Shown: positions 46,527 to 56,368, numbered from the stretch's first letter. The stretch: DNA of 64,000 nt from Massilia sp. UMI-21 (GCA_015277795.1 CP063848.1:4526001-4590000), one strand, 5' to 3'. Numbers and translations: made by a program. Notes: generated by a model not told the origin, from the letters alone.

Positions 46527-46614
46527 GCGGCACCAGCACTCGCCACAATTATCAGTGCCGCGCCCTGGGCAGGTGTACAATCTGCCCATTTTTTCGGCCA
46601 CTCACCCCACACGC

Positions 46615-47538
46615 ATGACCATCCCCGACCCTTCCGCCATCAAAGCCTGGCTGCTCGAGCTCCAGTCCCGCATCGTGGCGGCGCTGGAAGTCGTCGACGG
46701 CAAACCCTTCCTGGCCGATAGCTGGGAGCGTCCGGAGGGCGGCGGCGGCATCTCGCGCCTGATCGAAGAAGGCAATGTGTTCGAGCGGGGCGGCTGCAAT
46801 TTCTCGCACGTCACCGGCGCCAGCCTGCCGCCGTCGGCCATGGCCGCACGTCCGGAACTGGCCGGGCGGGCCTGGGAAGCGATGGGGGTGTCGCTGGTGC
46901 TGCACCCGCGTAACCCCTACGCGCCGACCGTGCACATGAATGTGCGCTTCTTCGAAGCCACGCTTGAAGGCAAGGACCCGGTCTGGTGGTTCGGCGGCGG
47001 CATGGACCTGACGCCCTACTACGGCAACCAGGATGATGCGCGCCACTTCCACCAGGTCTGCCACGACGCGCTGGCGCCCTACGGTGCAGACCTGCACCCG
47101 CGCTTCAAGAAGTGGTGCGACGAGTATTTTTACCTGAAGCACCGCAAGGAGCCGCGCGGCGTGGGCGGCATCTTCTTCGACGACTTCAACGAGACCGGCT
47201 TCGACGATGCCTTCGCCATGGTGCGCAAGGTGGGCGACGGCTTCCTCGACGCCTACCTGCCGATCGTGCAGGCGCGCAAGGACACGCCCTACGGCGAACG
47301 TGAACGCGATTTCCAGGCCTACCGCCGCGGGCGCTATGTCGAGTTCAACCTGGTGTGGGACCGCGGCACCCTGTTCGGCCTGCAGTCGGGCGGCCGCACC
47401 GAAGCGATCCTGATGTCGATGCCGCCGGTCGTGAAATGGCGCTACGACTGGCACCCGGAACCGGGCAGCCCGGAGGCCGCGCTGTACACCGACTTCCTCG
47501 TCCACCGGAACTGGCTGGAAGCGAGTCCCGGTTCGTGA
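46615..47538 (+). CDS. hemF: Oxygen-dependent coproporphyrinogen III oxidase
   Basis: 307 aa from the ATG at 46615. Turns coproporphyrinogen III into protoporphyrinogen IX with O2 in heme synthesis. The family signature is [14 protein letters not shown], with conserved His in HMNVRFFEA and [11 protein letters not shown], and [13 protein letters not shown] near the active site. A TACAAT (46576-46581) may be the -10. Its stop overlaps the nadD start as GTGA. Confidence 0.97.
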   Translation: MTIPDPSAIKAWLLELQSRIVAALEVVDGKPFLADSWERPEGGGGISRLIEEGNVFERGGCNFSHVTGASLPPSAMAARPELAGRAWEAMGVSLVLHPRNPYAPTVHMNVRFFEATLEGKDPVWWFGGGMDLTPYYGNQDDARHFHQVCHDALAPYGADLHPRFKKWCDEYFYLKHRKEPRGVGGIFFDDFNETGFDDAFAMVRKVGDGFLDAYLPIVQARKDTPYGERERDFQAYRRGRYVEFNLVWDRGTLFGLQSGGRTEAILMSMPPVVKWRYDWHPEPGSPEAALYTDFLVHRNWLEASPGS

Positions 47539-48194
47539 GCCGCTGCGTTGCCTTGCTGGGTGGCAGCTTCGACCCGGTGCACCACGGCCACGTCGCGCTG
47601 GCCGCGCTGTTTGCCGAACTGCTGCACCCCGACCAGTTGCGCATCCTGCCTGCCCGGCCATGGCAGAAAAGCGGCCTGCAAGCCAGCGACGCCCAGCGCG
47701 TGGCGATGCTGGAACTGGCCTTCGCAGGCCAGGCTTTCGAGGTGAGCATCGATCTGCAGGAAATCGAGCGCGGCAGCGCCAGCTACACGGTCGAGACCCT
47801 GCGCGGCCTGCGCGCCGAGCTGGGCAATGCCGCCTCGATCGTGTTCCTGATGGGCGCCGACCAGTTGCAAAAGCTCGACACCTGGCGCGACTGGCGGGAA
47901 TTGTTCGCGCTCGCAAACCTGGGCGTGGCTGCGCGCCCGGGCTATGCGCTGGACCAGGACCAGCTGCCGCCGGCGGTGGCTGCGGCACTCGCAGGGCGGC
48001 TGGCGATGCCCGCGGAAGTACGCGCGACGCCCCACGGCAAGGTCTGCCTTGCCCATACCCTGGCAGTAGATATTTCTGCCACACAAATTAGAAACGCCCT
48101 GCGTGCAGGAACGGAAATGGGCGCAGACGTAAGCGCGCTCCTTCCGCCGCAAGTGCTAGACTATATTCAACAACATAACTTATATAAAAGCTAA
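47535..48194 (+). CDS. nadD: Nicotinate-nucleotide adenylyltransferase
   Basis: 219 aa with a GTG start that overlaps the hemF stop by 4 bp. This start places the nucleotidyl-transferase loop [11 protein letters not shown] at residues 9-19, as in the family. The second motif is [14 protein letters not shown] (ISxTxIR). Adenylates nicotinate mononucleotide in NAD synthesis. Its stop overlaps the rsfS ATG by one base (TAATG). Confidence 0.93.
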   Translation: MSRCVALLGGSFDPVHHGHVALAALFAELLHPDQLRILPARPWQKSGLQASDAQRVAMLELAFAGQAFEVSIDLQEIERGSASYTVETLRGLRAELGNAASIVFLMGADQLQKLDTWRDWRELFALANLGVAARPGYALDQDQLPPAVAAALAGRLAMPAEVRATPHGKVCLAHTLAVDISATQIRNALRAGTEMGADVSALLPPQVLDYIQQHNLYKS

Positions 48195-48889
48195 TGGATA
48201 TCAAGAAACTGCAAACCCTCGTCGTTGACGCTCTGGAAGACGTCAAGGGCCAGGACATCGTCCTGTTCGACACGACGCACCTGACCAGCCTGTTCGACCG
48301 CATCGCGGTCGTCTCGGGCACCTCGAACCGCCAGACCAAGGCGCTGGCCGCTTCGGTACGCGACAAGGTCAAGGCGGCAGGCGGCGATGTCATCGGCCTC
48401 GAAGGCGAAGACACCGGCGAATGGGTGCTGGTCGACCTGGGCGACATGATCGTCCACATCATGCAGCCGGCCATCCGCCAGTACTACCGCCTGGAAGAAA
48501 TCTGGGGCGAGAAGCCGGTCAAGCTGGGCGCGGCCAAGCGCAAGTCGACGCCGGAAGCCGAGGCCGCCGAGCCGAAGACCAGGTCGAAGCACCTGGCCGC
48601 CACCCAGGACCAGCCGGAAGCCCAGCCGGTCAAGGAGCGCAAGCCGGCAGCGCGCAAGACCGCCGCCACCGCCACCAAGACCGCCGCCGCCAAGAAACCG
48701 GCCGCCAAGAAGGTCCCGACCGGCAAGACCGTGAAGGTCGCGCCGAGCAAGAGCGAAGTCGCGGCCGTCGAAGCCACCAAGGCCAAGCCGCCGAAGCGCA
48801 CGCCGAAAGCGGCCGCGGGTGCTGCAAGCGCGGCGGATGCCGAGCCAGTGAAGAAAGTGATCCGCCGCGTCAAGAAGGCCGCCGAGTAA
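48194..48889 (+). CDS. rsfS: Ribosome silencing factor with long Lys/Ala/Pro-rich C-terminal extension
   Basis: 231 aa. The first 115 or so residues are the RsfS domain ([54 protein letters not shown]), which binds uL14 and blocks subunit joining in starvation. Usual length is about 105-140 aa. The rest is a basic tail with repeated KPAAKK-type units and Ala, Lys, Pro, Thr only, like a histone-H1-type tail. Gene order nadD-rsfS-rlmH is standard; only 7 bp separate it from rlmH. Confidence 0.95.
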   Translation: MDIKKLQTLVVDALEDVKGQDIVLFDTTHLTSLFDRIAVVSGTSNRQTKALAASVRDKVKAAGGDVIGLEGEDTGEWVLVDLGDMIVHIMQPAIRQYYRLEEIWGEKPVKLGAAKRKSTPEAEAAEPKTRSKHLAATQDQPEAQPVKERKPAARKTAATATKTAAAKKPAAKKVPTGKTVKVAPSKSEVAAVEATKAKPPKRTPKAAAGAASAADAEPVKKVIRRVKKAAE

Positions 48890-48896
48890 GCTTCTT

Positions 48897-49367
48897 ATGC
48901 AGCTGATCATTGCCGCAGTCGGGCACAAGATGCCGGCCTGGATCGAATCCGGGTTCGGCGAGTACACGAAGCGCATGCCGCCCGAGCTGCGCATCGTGCT
49001 CAAGGAAATCAAGCCGGTCGAGCGCTCCGGCAGCAAGACCGCCGCCACCGCGATGGCGCTCGAGCGCGAGCGCATCGAGGCGGTGCTGCCGAAGGGCGTG
49101 CGCATCATCGCCCTGGACGAGCGCGGCAAGGACCTGACCAGCGTCGGGCTGTCGCAGATGCTGGAGCAATGGCAGCAGGACGGGCGCGACACCGCCTTCC
49201 TGATCGGCGGCGCCGACGGGCTCGATCCTGCACTCAAGGCGCGTGCCGAGGGCATGATCCGCATCTCCAGCATGACGCTGCCGCACGGAATCGTGCGTGT
49301 GATGCTGGCGGAACAGTTGTACCGTGCCTGGTCGATCACCCAGAACCATCCGTACCACCGCGTCTGA
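48897..49367 (+). CDS. rlmH: 23S rRNA (pseudouridine1915-N3)-methyltransferase
   Basis: 156 aa, SPOUT family. Methylates pseudouridine 1915 in helix 69 of 23S rRNA. Family features: [19 protein letters not shown] start, [16 protein letters not shown], the SAM-binding knot [11 protein letters not shown] and the C-terminus [16 protein letters not shown]. Directly after rsfS, as usual. Confidence 0.97.
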   Translation: MQLIIAAVGHKMPAWIESGFGEYTKRMPPELRIVLKEIKPVERSGSKTAATAMALERERIEAVLPKGVRIIALDERGKDLTSVGLSQMLEQWQQDGRDTAFLIGGADGLDPALKARAEGMIRISSMTLPHGIVRVMLAEQLYRAWSITQNHPYHRV

Positions 49368-49381
49368 ATGCCGCGCCACCG

Positions 49382-49999
49382 ATGAAACCCACCGACAAGA
49401 AAATCTACCTCGCCTCGAAGAGCCCGCGCCGGCGCGAACTGCTGCGCCAGGTCGGCGTGGACTTCGAACTGCTGATGCTGCGCAGCGACCCATCGCGCGG
49501 CGTCGACGTCAGCGAAGACGTGCTGCCGGGCGAAGACCCGCACGCCTACGTGGCGCGCGTGGCGAAGGAAAAAGGCGCCTTCGCCTGGAACATGCTGCAG
49601 ATGCGGCGCCAGCCGCTGCGCCCGATCCTCACCGCCGATACCACCGTCACCATCGACGGCGAGATCCTCGGCAAGCCGGCCGACAACAGCGAGGCCGTCG
49701 CCATGCTCGAGCGCCTGTCCGGGCGCACCCACCAGGTGCTGACCTCGGTGGCGATCCATGCCGAGCGCGTGGCCGAGCAGGTCACCCAGGTGTCCGAGGT
49801 GCGCTTCGCCAGGCTCACGCCGGCGCAGGTCCAGGCCTACTGCGCCACGCCGGAACCCTACGACAAGGCGGGCGGCTACGGCATCCAGGGCCTGGCCGCG
49901 CTGTTCGTCGAGCATATCGCGGGCAGCCATTCGGGGATCATGGGCTTGCCGCTGTTCGAGACGGCGCAACTTCTTCGCAAGGCTGGCTACAACATCTAA
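49382..49999 (+). CDS. maf: Maf-family nucleotide pyrophosphatase (YhdE type)
   Basis: 205 aa from the ATG at 49382, 14 bp after rlmH. Hydrolyses dTTP, UTP and altered pyrimidine nucleotides to monophosphates. Motifs: YLASKSPRRRELLRQVG with the Ser-Pro-Arg-Arg loop, TADTTVTIDGEILGKP, and the C-terminal DKAGGYGIQGLAALFVEHIAGSHSGIMGLPL. The DKAGGYGIQG form is that of the dTTP/UTP-type enzymes. Repeat copy C begins 9 bp after the stop. Confidence 0.93.
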   Translation: MKPTDKKIYLASKSPRRRELLRQVGVDFELLMLRSDPSRGVDVSEDVLPGEDPHAYVARVAKEKGAFAWNMLQMRRQPLRPILTADTTVTIDGEILGKPADNSEAVAMLERLSGRTHQVLTSVAIHAERVAEQVTQVSEVRFARLTPAQVQAYCATPEPYDKAGGYGIQGLAALFVEHIAGSHSGIMGLPLFETAQLLRKAGYNI

Positions 50000-50007
50000 G
50001 CGCTGTT

Positions 50008-50132
50008 CGTAGGGTGGGCGGGTCTCCCGCCCGCGCGTTCAAATTACATATGAATTGACGCGCCGCAGCACCATTGGCGACGGTTGAACGCGCGGTCGGC
50101 GAAGCCGGCTACGCGCCCCGGCCCACCCTACG
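50008..50132. repeat. Dispersed intergenic repeat, copy C
   Basis: About 125 bp between maf and rng. It begins CGTAGGGTGGGCG and ends GCCCACCCTACG, so the ends are inverted repeats, and the inner sequences CGCGCGTTCAA (left) and TTGAACGCGCGG (right) are also inverted. The centre (ATTACATATGAATTGACG) differs from the other copies. Confidence 0.85.
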
Positions 50133-50209
50133 GAAAACCGGTCACCGGCCATCCGGGAATGATCCGCCCCGTGTATGATGTCGCTCTGAACAATATTGCA
50201 CGGCCGGCC

Positions 50210-51682
50210 ATGAACGAAGACATCCTCATCAACATCACCCCGCAGGAAACGCGTGTCGCGCTGATCCTCCAGGGCGCGGTGCAGGAACTGCACATCGAGC
50301 GCACCCTGACGCGCGGGTTGGCGGGGAACATCTACCTGGGCAAGGTGGTGCGGGTGCTGCCGGGCATGCAGTCGGCCTTCATCGACATCGGCCTGGAGCG
50401 CGCGGCCTTCCTGCACGTGGCCGACATCTGGGAGGCGCGCAGCCACGACGGCGGCAACGCCGCCTCGAGCCCGCCGACACCCATCGAGAAGCTGCTGTTC
50501 GACGGCCAGGTGCTGACCGTGCAAGTCATCAAGGACCCGATCGGCACCAAGGGCGCGCGCCTGTCGACCCAGATCTCGATTGCCGGCCGCATGCTGGTCT
50601 ACCTGCCGCAGGATCATCACATCGGCATCTCGCAAAAGATCGAGAAGGAAGCCGACCGCGAGCACCTGCGCACCCGCCTGCAAAACCTGCTGCCCAAGGA
50701 AGAAAAGGGCGGCTACATCGTGCGCACCCAGGCCGAGGAAGCATCGGACGCCGACCTGGCCGCCGACGTCGACTACCTGCGCAAGACCTGGGGCGCCATC
50801 GTCCAGGGCGCACGCACCCGGCCGCCGACCACCCTGCTCTACCAGGACCTGAACCTGGCGCAGCGCGTGCTGCGCGACTTCGTGCACGACGAGACCGCCA
50901 CCATCCAGGTGGACTCGCGCGAAAACTACAACATGCTGGTCGAGTTCGCGCAGGTGTTCACCCCGAGCGTGCTGGCGCGCCTGACTCACTACCTGGGTGA
51001 GCGCCCGCTGTTCGACCTGTACGGCGTGGAAGAAGAAATCCTGCGCGCCCTCGGGCGCCGTGTCGACCTCAAGAGCGGCGGTTACCTGATCGTCGACCAG
51101 ACCGAGGCGATGACGACCATCGACGTCAACACCGGCGGCTACGTGGGCGGACGCAACTTTGCCGACACGATCTTCAAGACCAACCTGGAAGCGGCGCACG
51201 CCATCGCGCGCCAGCTGCGCCTGCGCAACCTGGGCGGCATCATCATCCTCGACTTCATCGACATGGAGAACAACGAGCACCGTAACGCCGTGCTCGCGGA
51301 ACTCAAGAAGACCCTGGCGCGCGACCGCACCAAGGTGTCGGTGAGCAGCTTCTCGGCCCTGGGCCTGGTCGAGATGACGCGCAAGCGCACCCGCGAGTCG
51401 CTGGCCCACATCCTGTGCGAGCCCTGCCCGGCCTGCTCCGGCAAGGGCCAAGTGAAAACCTCGCGCACGATCTGCTACGAGATCCTGCGCGAACTGCTGC
51501 GCGAAGCCAAGCAGTTCAACCCGCGCGAATTCCGCATCGTCGCCTCGCAGGAAGTGATCGACCTGTTCCTGGAAGAAGAATCGCAGCACCTGGCCATGCT
51601 GGGCGACTTCATCGGCAAGCGCATCTCGCTGCAGGTGGAAAAGGGGTATCACCAGGAGCAGTACGACGTGATCCTGATGTAG
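50210..51682 (+). CDS. rng: Ribonuclease G
   Basis: 490 aa from the ATG at 50210. Endonuclease of the RNase E/G family; trims the 5' end of 16S rRNA and starts mRNA decay. N-terminal S1-like part (GNIYLGKVVRVLPGMQSAFIDIGLERAAFLHVAD), catalytic region with the metal-binding Asp in TTIDVNTGGYVGGR and LGGIIILDFIDM, and the zinc link CEPCPACSGKG. Length fits RNase G, not E (which has a long C-terminal scaffold). Converges with the P1B ATPase with 3 bp between stops. Confidence 0.96.
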   Translation: MNEDILINITPQETRVALILQGAVQELHIERTLTRGLAGNIYLGKVVRVLPGMQSAFIDIGLERAAFLHVADIWEARSHDGGNAASSPPTPIEKLLFDGQVLTVQVIKDPIGTKGARLSTQISIAGRMLVYLPQDHHIGISQKIEKEADREHLRTRLQNLLPKEEKGGYIVRTQAEEASDADLAADVDYLRKTWGAIVQGARTRPPTTLLYQDLNLAQRVLRDFVHDETATIQVDSRENYNMLVEFAQVFTPSVLARLTHYLGERPLFDLYGVEEEILRALGRRVDLKSGGYLIVDQTEAMTTIDVNTGGYVGGRNFADTIFKTNLEAAHAIARQLRLRNLGGIIILDFIDMENNEHRNAVLAELKKTLARDRTKVSVSSFSALGLVEMTRKRTRESLAHILCEPCPACSGKGQVKTSRTICYEILRELLREAKQFNPREFRIVASQEVIDLFLEEESQHLAMLGDFIGKRISLQVEKGYHQEQYDVILM

Positions 51683-51685
51683 GGT

Positions 51686-53974
51686 TCACGCGGACAGGCC
51701 GTCGTAGATTTCCTCTTCCTGGGCAAAATGCAGGCGCAGGATCGCGTCGAGCGCATACAGGGTGCGGCGCAGTTCGCTGCGGGATGCGCCGTCCTCTTCA
51801 TCGCGCCATGCCGTACTGGCGAAACGCTCGACGGCACGGCCGAGGCGAAAGATCTCACGATGCGTATGGCTCATCGCGGCCATCGGATCGGCGCCGCCGA
51901 TCAGGCGCGCCAGTTGCGGATGCAAGTTGACGTCGTCGTCCGACTCGTGCGGCAGCAGATGCTTGCGCAGCATGGCATCGAGCAGCGCAATTTCCTTCCT
52001 GAGTGCCGCCGTGGACAGGCTGTCCGTCTCGTCCGCCAGGCGGCCGATTCTCTCGACCATCGGCAGCAAGGCGGCATGTTCCTCGCGCAGCCGGCCGACC
52101 TGGTCGGCCGGCATGGTATGCGCCGTCGGTGCGGCATGAATGCGCAGCACCCGTAGCGCATTGACGATCACGGCAACGTCGATCAGTTCCTGCAGCAGTG
52201 CGCCATAGACCGGCGGCAGGTAGCCGAACGCGGCGACCAGCATGGCAAGCAGCGACAGGCCCATGCCCGCCACCACGCTTTGCAGGGCGATCCTGCGCGC
52301 TCCCTGCGCGATCCGTACCGCGAACGCCAGGCGATCCAGGCGGTCGACCAGCAATACCACCTGGGCCGATTCGGCCGCGGCGGCGGCGCCGCGCGCGCCC
52401 ATGGCGACGCCGATGTCGGCCGCGGCCAGGGCCGGCGCATCGTTGATGCCGTCGCCGACCATCATCGTCACCCCATCGCGTCTGCCCGCCGCAATGGCAT
52501 CGAGCTTGGATGCCGGTGTCTGCCCCGCCAGGACCGTATCGATCCCGATCGACCGGGCGATGGTCTCGGCCACCGCGCTGCGGTCGCCGGTCAGCATGGC
52601 GATCTTGCCGATGCCGGATGCCCTGAGCAGCCGCAGGGCGCGCGGCGTGTCCAGCCGGATCTCATCGGCCATCCGCAGCACGCCGCACAAGCCGCCGTCG
52701 ACCGCCACGCAGACCACGGCGGAGCCCTCGTAGGCCGCGCGTTCCAGGATGCCCGCCGACCAGCCGGGCGGCGCGGCGCTTCCGGCCACGTAGTCGTAGC
52801 TGCCGACCCGCACTTCCCGGCCGTCCACGCGGCCGGACAGGCCGGCGCCCGGCGCCTCGTCCACGTCGCGCGGGGTGGACAGCACCAGCCCCCGTTCGTT
52901 GGCCGCGCCGACCACGGCCTGGGCGATCGCATGGGTGGAAAGCTGTTCCAGCGACGCCGCCAGCCCCAGCACCTGCTGCGGCGGCATGGATGGCGCGCTG
53001 GCGATCGCCACCAGCCTGGCCTTGCCGCCGGTGAGCGTTCCGGTCTTGTCGAAGAAGATCGTGTGCACCTGCGCCATCTTCTCGAGGGCGGCGCCATGCT
53101 TGACCAGGACGCCCCGCTGGGCACAGCGCGACATCGCACTGACCAGCGCCACCGGCACCGCCAGGATCAGCGGACAGGGAGTGGCCACCACCACGACCGC
53201 CAGGGCCCGGCCCGGATCGCCGGTCAGCAGCCAGGACAAGCCGGCGATGCCGAGGGCCAGCGGAATGAACAGGAGGGCGTAGCGGTCGGCCATGCGCGCC
53301 GCCGGCGCCTTCGACGCCTGTGCCGACTCGACCAGGCGGACGATGTGGGTGAAGGTGCTGTTTTCCGCGGTGCTGGTCGCCAGCATGTCGAAGGCGTTGC
53401 CGGCGTTGACCACCCCGCTGCCCAGCACCGCGCCGGCCGCATACGTGACCGGCAAGGCTTCGCCCGTCAGGCTCGACTCGTCCACCGTGGCGCCGGCCTC
53501 CAGCCTGCCGTCGACCGGCACCGTCTCGCCGGGCCGGATCAGCAGGCGGTCGCCCGGCTGGACCGCAGCCAGCGGCACCTGCACCACGCCCCCGCCTTCA
53601 TACCGGTTGGCCTGCCTGGGGGCGCTTCCGAGCAGGGCCGACATGTCGTCCCGGGCCCGCTTTTCGGCATAGTCTTCCAGGGCCCGCCCGCTGGCGAACA
53701 TCAGTGCGATCACCGCGGCCGCCAGGGTTTCCTGGAGCGCCAGCGCCCCGACCAGCGCGACCAGGGCAAGCAGGTCGAGTCCCAGTTGCCTGCGCCACAA
53801 GGTGACGGCGGTCTCGACCAGCACGCCCAGCAGCACGACGCCGGCCCCTGCGGTCCAGGCCCAGCCAGCCGCGGCGCGAAGCCCGAGCAGGAACAGCACG
53901 CCGCCCAGCGCCAGCGCCACGCAGGAGAAGGCGAACTGAAACAGATTGAGCGTGCGTTTTGTCGGCTTAATCAT
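51686..53974 (-). CDS. P1B-type metal ATPase with C-terminal hemerythrin domain (P1B-5-like)
   Basis: 762 aa. Core P-type features: phosphorylation Asp309 in FDKTGTLTGG, GDGINDAPAL hinge and TGES-type loop as SSLTGEALPV. The TM metal motif is ATPCPL with Cys267, not the CPC/CPH of copper or zinc pumps. There is no N-terminal HMA domain. Residues about 640-762 form a hemerythrin-like helical bundle with spaced ligands: EEH, KHLLPHE, SHTHRE and HFAQEEE. TPCP plus a hemerythrin tail defines P1B-5, proposed to export Fe(II) or Ni(II), with the diiron site able to sense oxygen or iron. A weak ribosome site precedes the ATG. Divergent from the cytochrome b561-like gene. Confidence 0.85.
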   Translation of the reverse strand: MIKPTKRTLNLFQFAFSCVALALGGVLFLLGLRAAAGWAWTAGAGVVLLGVLVETAVTLWRRQLGLDLLALVALVGALALQETLAAAVIALMFASGRALEDYAEKRARDDMSALLGSAPRQANRYEGGGVVQVPLAAVQPGDRLLIRPGETVPVDGRLEAGATVDESSLTGEALPVTYAAGAVLGSGVVNAGNAFDMLATSTAENSTFTHIVRLVESAQASKAPAARMADRYALLFIPLALGIAGLSWLLTGDPGRALAVVVVATPCPLILAVPVALVSAMSRCAQRGVLVKHGAALEKMAQVHTIFFDKTGTLTGGKARLVAIASAPSMPPQQVLGLAASLEQLSTHAIAQAVVGAANERGLVLSTPRDVDEAPGAGLSGRVDGREVRVGSYDYVAGSAAPPGWSAGILERAAYEGSAVVCVAVDGGLCGVLRMADEIRLDTPRALRLLRASGIGKIAMLTGDRSAVAETIARSIGIDTVLAGQTPASKLDAIAAGRRDGVTMMVGDGINDAPALAAADIGVAMGARGAAAAAESAQVVLLVDRLDRLAFAVRIAQGARRIALQSVVAGMGLSLLAMLVAAFGYLPPVYGALLQELIDVAVIVNALRVLRIHAAPTAHTMPADQVGRLREEHAALLPMVERIGRLADETDSLSTAALRKEIALLDAMLRKHLLPHESDDDVNLHPQLARLIGGADPMAAMSHTHREIFRLGRAVERFASTAWRDEEDGASRSELRRTLYALDAILRLHFAQEEEIYDGLSA

Positions 53975-54062
53975 GGATTCATCTGTTTAGGCGAGGATCC
54001 AGCACACGCCCGCCGGTGTCAATACGGCCCGTCCACGATGCTAACCTAATTGGGAGAAGAAC

Positions 54063-54794
54063 ATGACAGCAAGACAGCATTTCCAAACCGAAGCGCCCGA
54101 AGCCGAGGCCGCACACGGCAAGGTCCTGGTGTGGGATGCGCCGGTTCGCGTGTTCCACTGGCTCATGGTCCTCGCGTTCGCCGGCGCCTGGCTGACCGGC
54201 GAGGAAGATGGCTGGCGCCTGGTCCACGTCACCCTCGGCTACACCATGGCGGGGCTGGTCGCCTTCCGCCTTGCCTGGGGCCTGGTCGGCACGCGCTACG
54301 CGCGGTTCAGCGATTTCGTGCGCGGCCCCGGCAGCGTGCTGCGCTACTTCCGCGCACTCGTGCATGGCAAGCCGGAACACTACACCGGCCACAACCCGGC
54401 GGGGGCAGTCGCCATCGTGACCATGCTGGCCCTGACCCTCCTGGTTGCGCTCTCCGGCTGGGCACACTGGCATGGCTACGGCGGCCACACGATGGAAGAG
54501 GTGCATGAAGTACTCGCCACGCTCATGCTGGCGGTGGTCGGCATCCACGTGGCGGCGGTCCTGCTCAGCAGTTGGCTGCACCACGAAAACCTAGTCAAGG
54601 CCATGATCGGCGGACGCAAGACCGGCAGGCCGCGGGACGGCATCCGGGGAGCACGGCGCGGTGTCGCGGCAGTCGTGCTGCTCGCGGTGCTCGGTTTCTG
54701 GTGGCTGCAGTCGCAGGACCCGGTCGGCGCGGGCCAGCCCGCCGAACGCGCGGCGCCAAGCGCCAGGCACGACGCCGGCGACGACGAGGGCTGA
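54063..54794 (+). CDS. Cytochrome b561-like membrane protein
   Basis: 243 aa with four TM helices and a fifth near the C-terminus. Candidate heme ligands are His in VRVFHWLMVLAF, LVHVTLGYTMAG, MEEVHEVLATLML and VVGIHVAAVLLSSWLHHENL. It fits the prokaryotic b561 / Ni-Fe-hydrogenase b-type group, which passes electrons across the membrane. GGAGA lies before the ATG. Divergent from the P1B-5 ATPase by 88 bp. Confidence 0.8.
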   Translation: MTARQHFQTEAPEAEAAHGKVLVWDAPVRVFHWLMVLAFAGAWLTGEEDGWRLVHVTLGYTMAGLVAFRLAWGLVGTRYARFSDFVRGPGSVLRYFRALVHGKPEHYTGHNPAGAVAIVTMLALTLLVALSGWAHWHGYGGHTMEEVHEVLATLMLAVVGIHVAAVLLSSWLHHENLVKAMIGGRKTGRPRDGIRGARRGVAAVVLLAVLGFWWLQSQDPVGAGQPAERAAPSARHDAGDDEG

Positions 54795-54887
54795 GACAAG
54801 CCGCGGCCGGTCAAGCGCCGCGGAGGCGGCCATCGGGCCCGCGCCCGGGTGCGTGCCGGGCAAGCCACCGTCGCGCAATATTTTTTC

Positions 54888-54916
54888 TTGACATGCCGGC
54901 CCGACTTCCTTAGCGT
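54888..54916 (+). promoter_or_regulatory. Sigma70-like promoter before the histidine kinase
   Basis: TTGACA (54888-54893, perfect -35), 17-bp spacer, TAGCGT (54911-54916, 3 of 6). The leader would be about 50 nt. Confidence 0.5.
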
Positions 54917-54971
54917 CTGTACAGTTAGCGGTTCTTCTTCATGTTCATCGTTGCTCCCCGGGTGCCCCGAC

Positions 54972-55874
54972 ATGATGACACACTCCTTCAGGCCCGATGG
55001 AAAGGCGCAGGGCCGGCGCCAGATGCGTGATGAAGGCCGGGACGGCGGCGTCCCCGCGCACCACGCCGAACTGGCGGCTGTCGCCGAACGGCTGACCCAG
55101 GACCAGATGCTGGTCAACCAGGCGCTGGTCGAGAAGATTTTCGCCTGCGAGCGTGCCGAGGCGGCCTTGCGGGAATCCGAACGGAAGCTGCACGACCTGC
55201 TGGCGCACCAGCTGGCGCACCGCGAAGCCGAACGCAAGCGCATGTCCGAGGAAATCCACGACGCGGTCGGCCAGAACCTGCTGGCGCTGCGCATGGATAT
55301 CGTCATGCTGCACCAGCATACCGGCCAGCGCTTCCCGCGCCTGCACGAATGGGTCGGGGCCGCGCTCGATAACGTCGACATTACCTTGCGCACGGTAAAA
55401 CACCTGCTCGGCGAGCTGCGCCCGGCCGGGCTCGAGCTCGGCCTGGCAGCCACGCTCGAGATGGAAACCCGCAAGTTCACGCGCAACAGCGGCATCGCAT
55501 GCCAGCTCGAGCTGGACAGCGCCATCGGCAAGCTCGAGCTGGACGAGGAAATCCTGCTGACGCTCTGCCGGGGCGTGCAGGAGTGCCTGAACAATGTGTT
55601 TCGCCATTCGCTGGCAAGCCGCGTCGCCTTGCGCCTGCACCTGGAGCGCGATATGTTGGCAATGAGCGTGCGCGACAACGGCATCGGTTTCGATACCACG
55701 GCAGCACGCAGGCCCAGTTGCTACGGCCTGCTCGGCCTGGAAGAGCGCCTGTCCGCCCAAGGGGGCGAACTGGCCATCGCCAGCGAGCGTTCGCGCGGCA
55801 CCACGGTGACGATGCGGGTTCCGGCGGCACCGCCGCGACAGGGTCCTGCGCCGCCCCGCGATGCGATAGAATGA
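54972..55874 (+). CDS. Soluble sensor histidine kinase, NarX/DegS class
   Basis: 300 aa with no TM helix. Residues about 30-90 are a charged coiled coil, then the HisKA_3 dimerisation domain with the phospho-acceptor His96 in EEIHDAVGQNLLALRMDI, and a HATPase_c domain with the N box ECLNNVFRH and G box VRDNGIGFD. No response regulator is adjacent, so it is an orphan kinase or phosphorylates a protein encoded elsewhere. The small helical protein and the KaiC-like ATPase follow on the same strand. The start has a weak ribosome site; a second ATG lies at 54975. Confidence 0.85.
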   Translation: MMTHSFRPDGKAQGRRQMRDEGRDGGVPAHHAELAAVAERLTQDQMLVNQALVEKIFACERAEAALRESERKLHDLLAHQLAHREAERKRMSEEIHDAVGQNLLALRMDIVMLHQHTGQRFPRLHEWVGAALDNVDITLRTVKHLLGELRPAGLELGLAATLEMETRKFTRNSGIACQLELDSAIGKLELDEEILLTLCRGVQECLNNVFRHSLASRVALRLHLERDMLAMSVRDNGIGFDTTAARRPSCYGLLGLEERLSAQGGELAIASERSRGTTVTMRVPAAPPRQGPAPPRDAIE

Positions 55875-55954
55875 TGCGCTGAACTCATCTTTCCGTCCGG
55901 ACCTGAACGCGACGCCGGAGCACCGGCGGCCACAGCAGCTGCTGCCCGAACACC

Positions 55955-56368
55955 ATGCCTATATCGACCGAGCTGCTTGCCCTGATCACGGACCGCCTGA
56001 GTCCCAATGGCAGACCGGGCAACGCCGACGCCGCCGACCAGGTCTGGCAATGCATGTTCGCGAAATTTCGTCCCCTGGTCGGCCCGCTGAGCACCCACCT
56101 GCTGTTCGACCGCAGCCTGCTCGGCCATGCCCGGAATGTTCCATGGCTGCAGGACCTCGCCGGGCTCGACGATTCGCATGACGCCCACGCTACCTTTGGC
56201 GCCTTCATGCGCCGCCTGCACGAACAGCCACCGGAAGAGGTCGTGGCAGTCAACCGCGTGCTGCTCAGGACCTATGTCGCCGAGCTTGCCGAGCTGATCG
56301 GCGAGCGCCTGGCAAGCCGCTTCCTGCACGCGGCCTTCGCGCCGAACGATACACACAAGAATATTTAG
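55955..56368 (+). CDS. Small helical protein of unknown function next to KaiC
   Basis: 137 aa, all helical by eye, no signal peptide. Begins MPISTELLALITDRLSPNG and has VWQCMFAKFRPLVGPLSTHLLFDRSLLGH and VLLRTYVAELAELIGERLASRFLHAAF. It does not resemble KaiB (thioredoxin-like, about 100 aa) or KaiA. Its stop lies 12 bp before the KaiC-like ATG. A partner or regulator of the ATPase is plausible. Confidence 0.7.
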   Translation: MPISTELLALITDRLSPNGRPGNADAADQVWQCMFAKFRPLVGPLSTHLLFDRSLLGHARNVPWLQDLAGLDDSHDAHATFGAFMRRLHEQPPEEVVAVNRVLLRTYVAELAELIGERLASRFLHAAFAPNDTHKNI

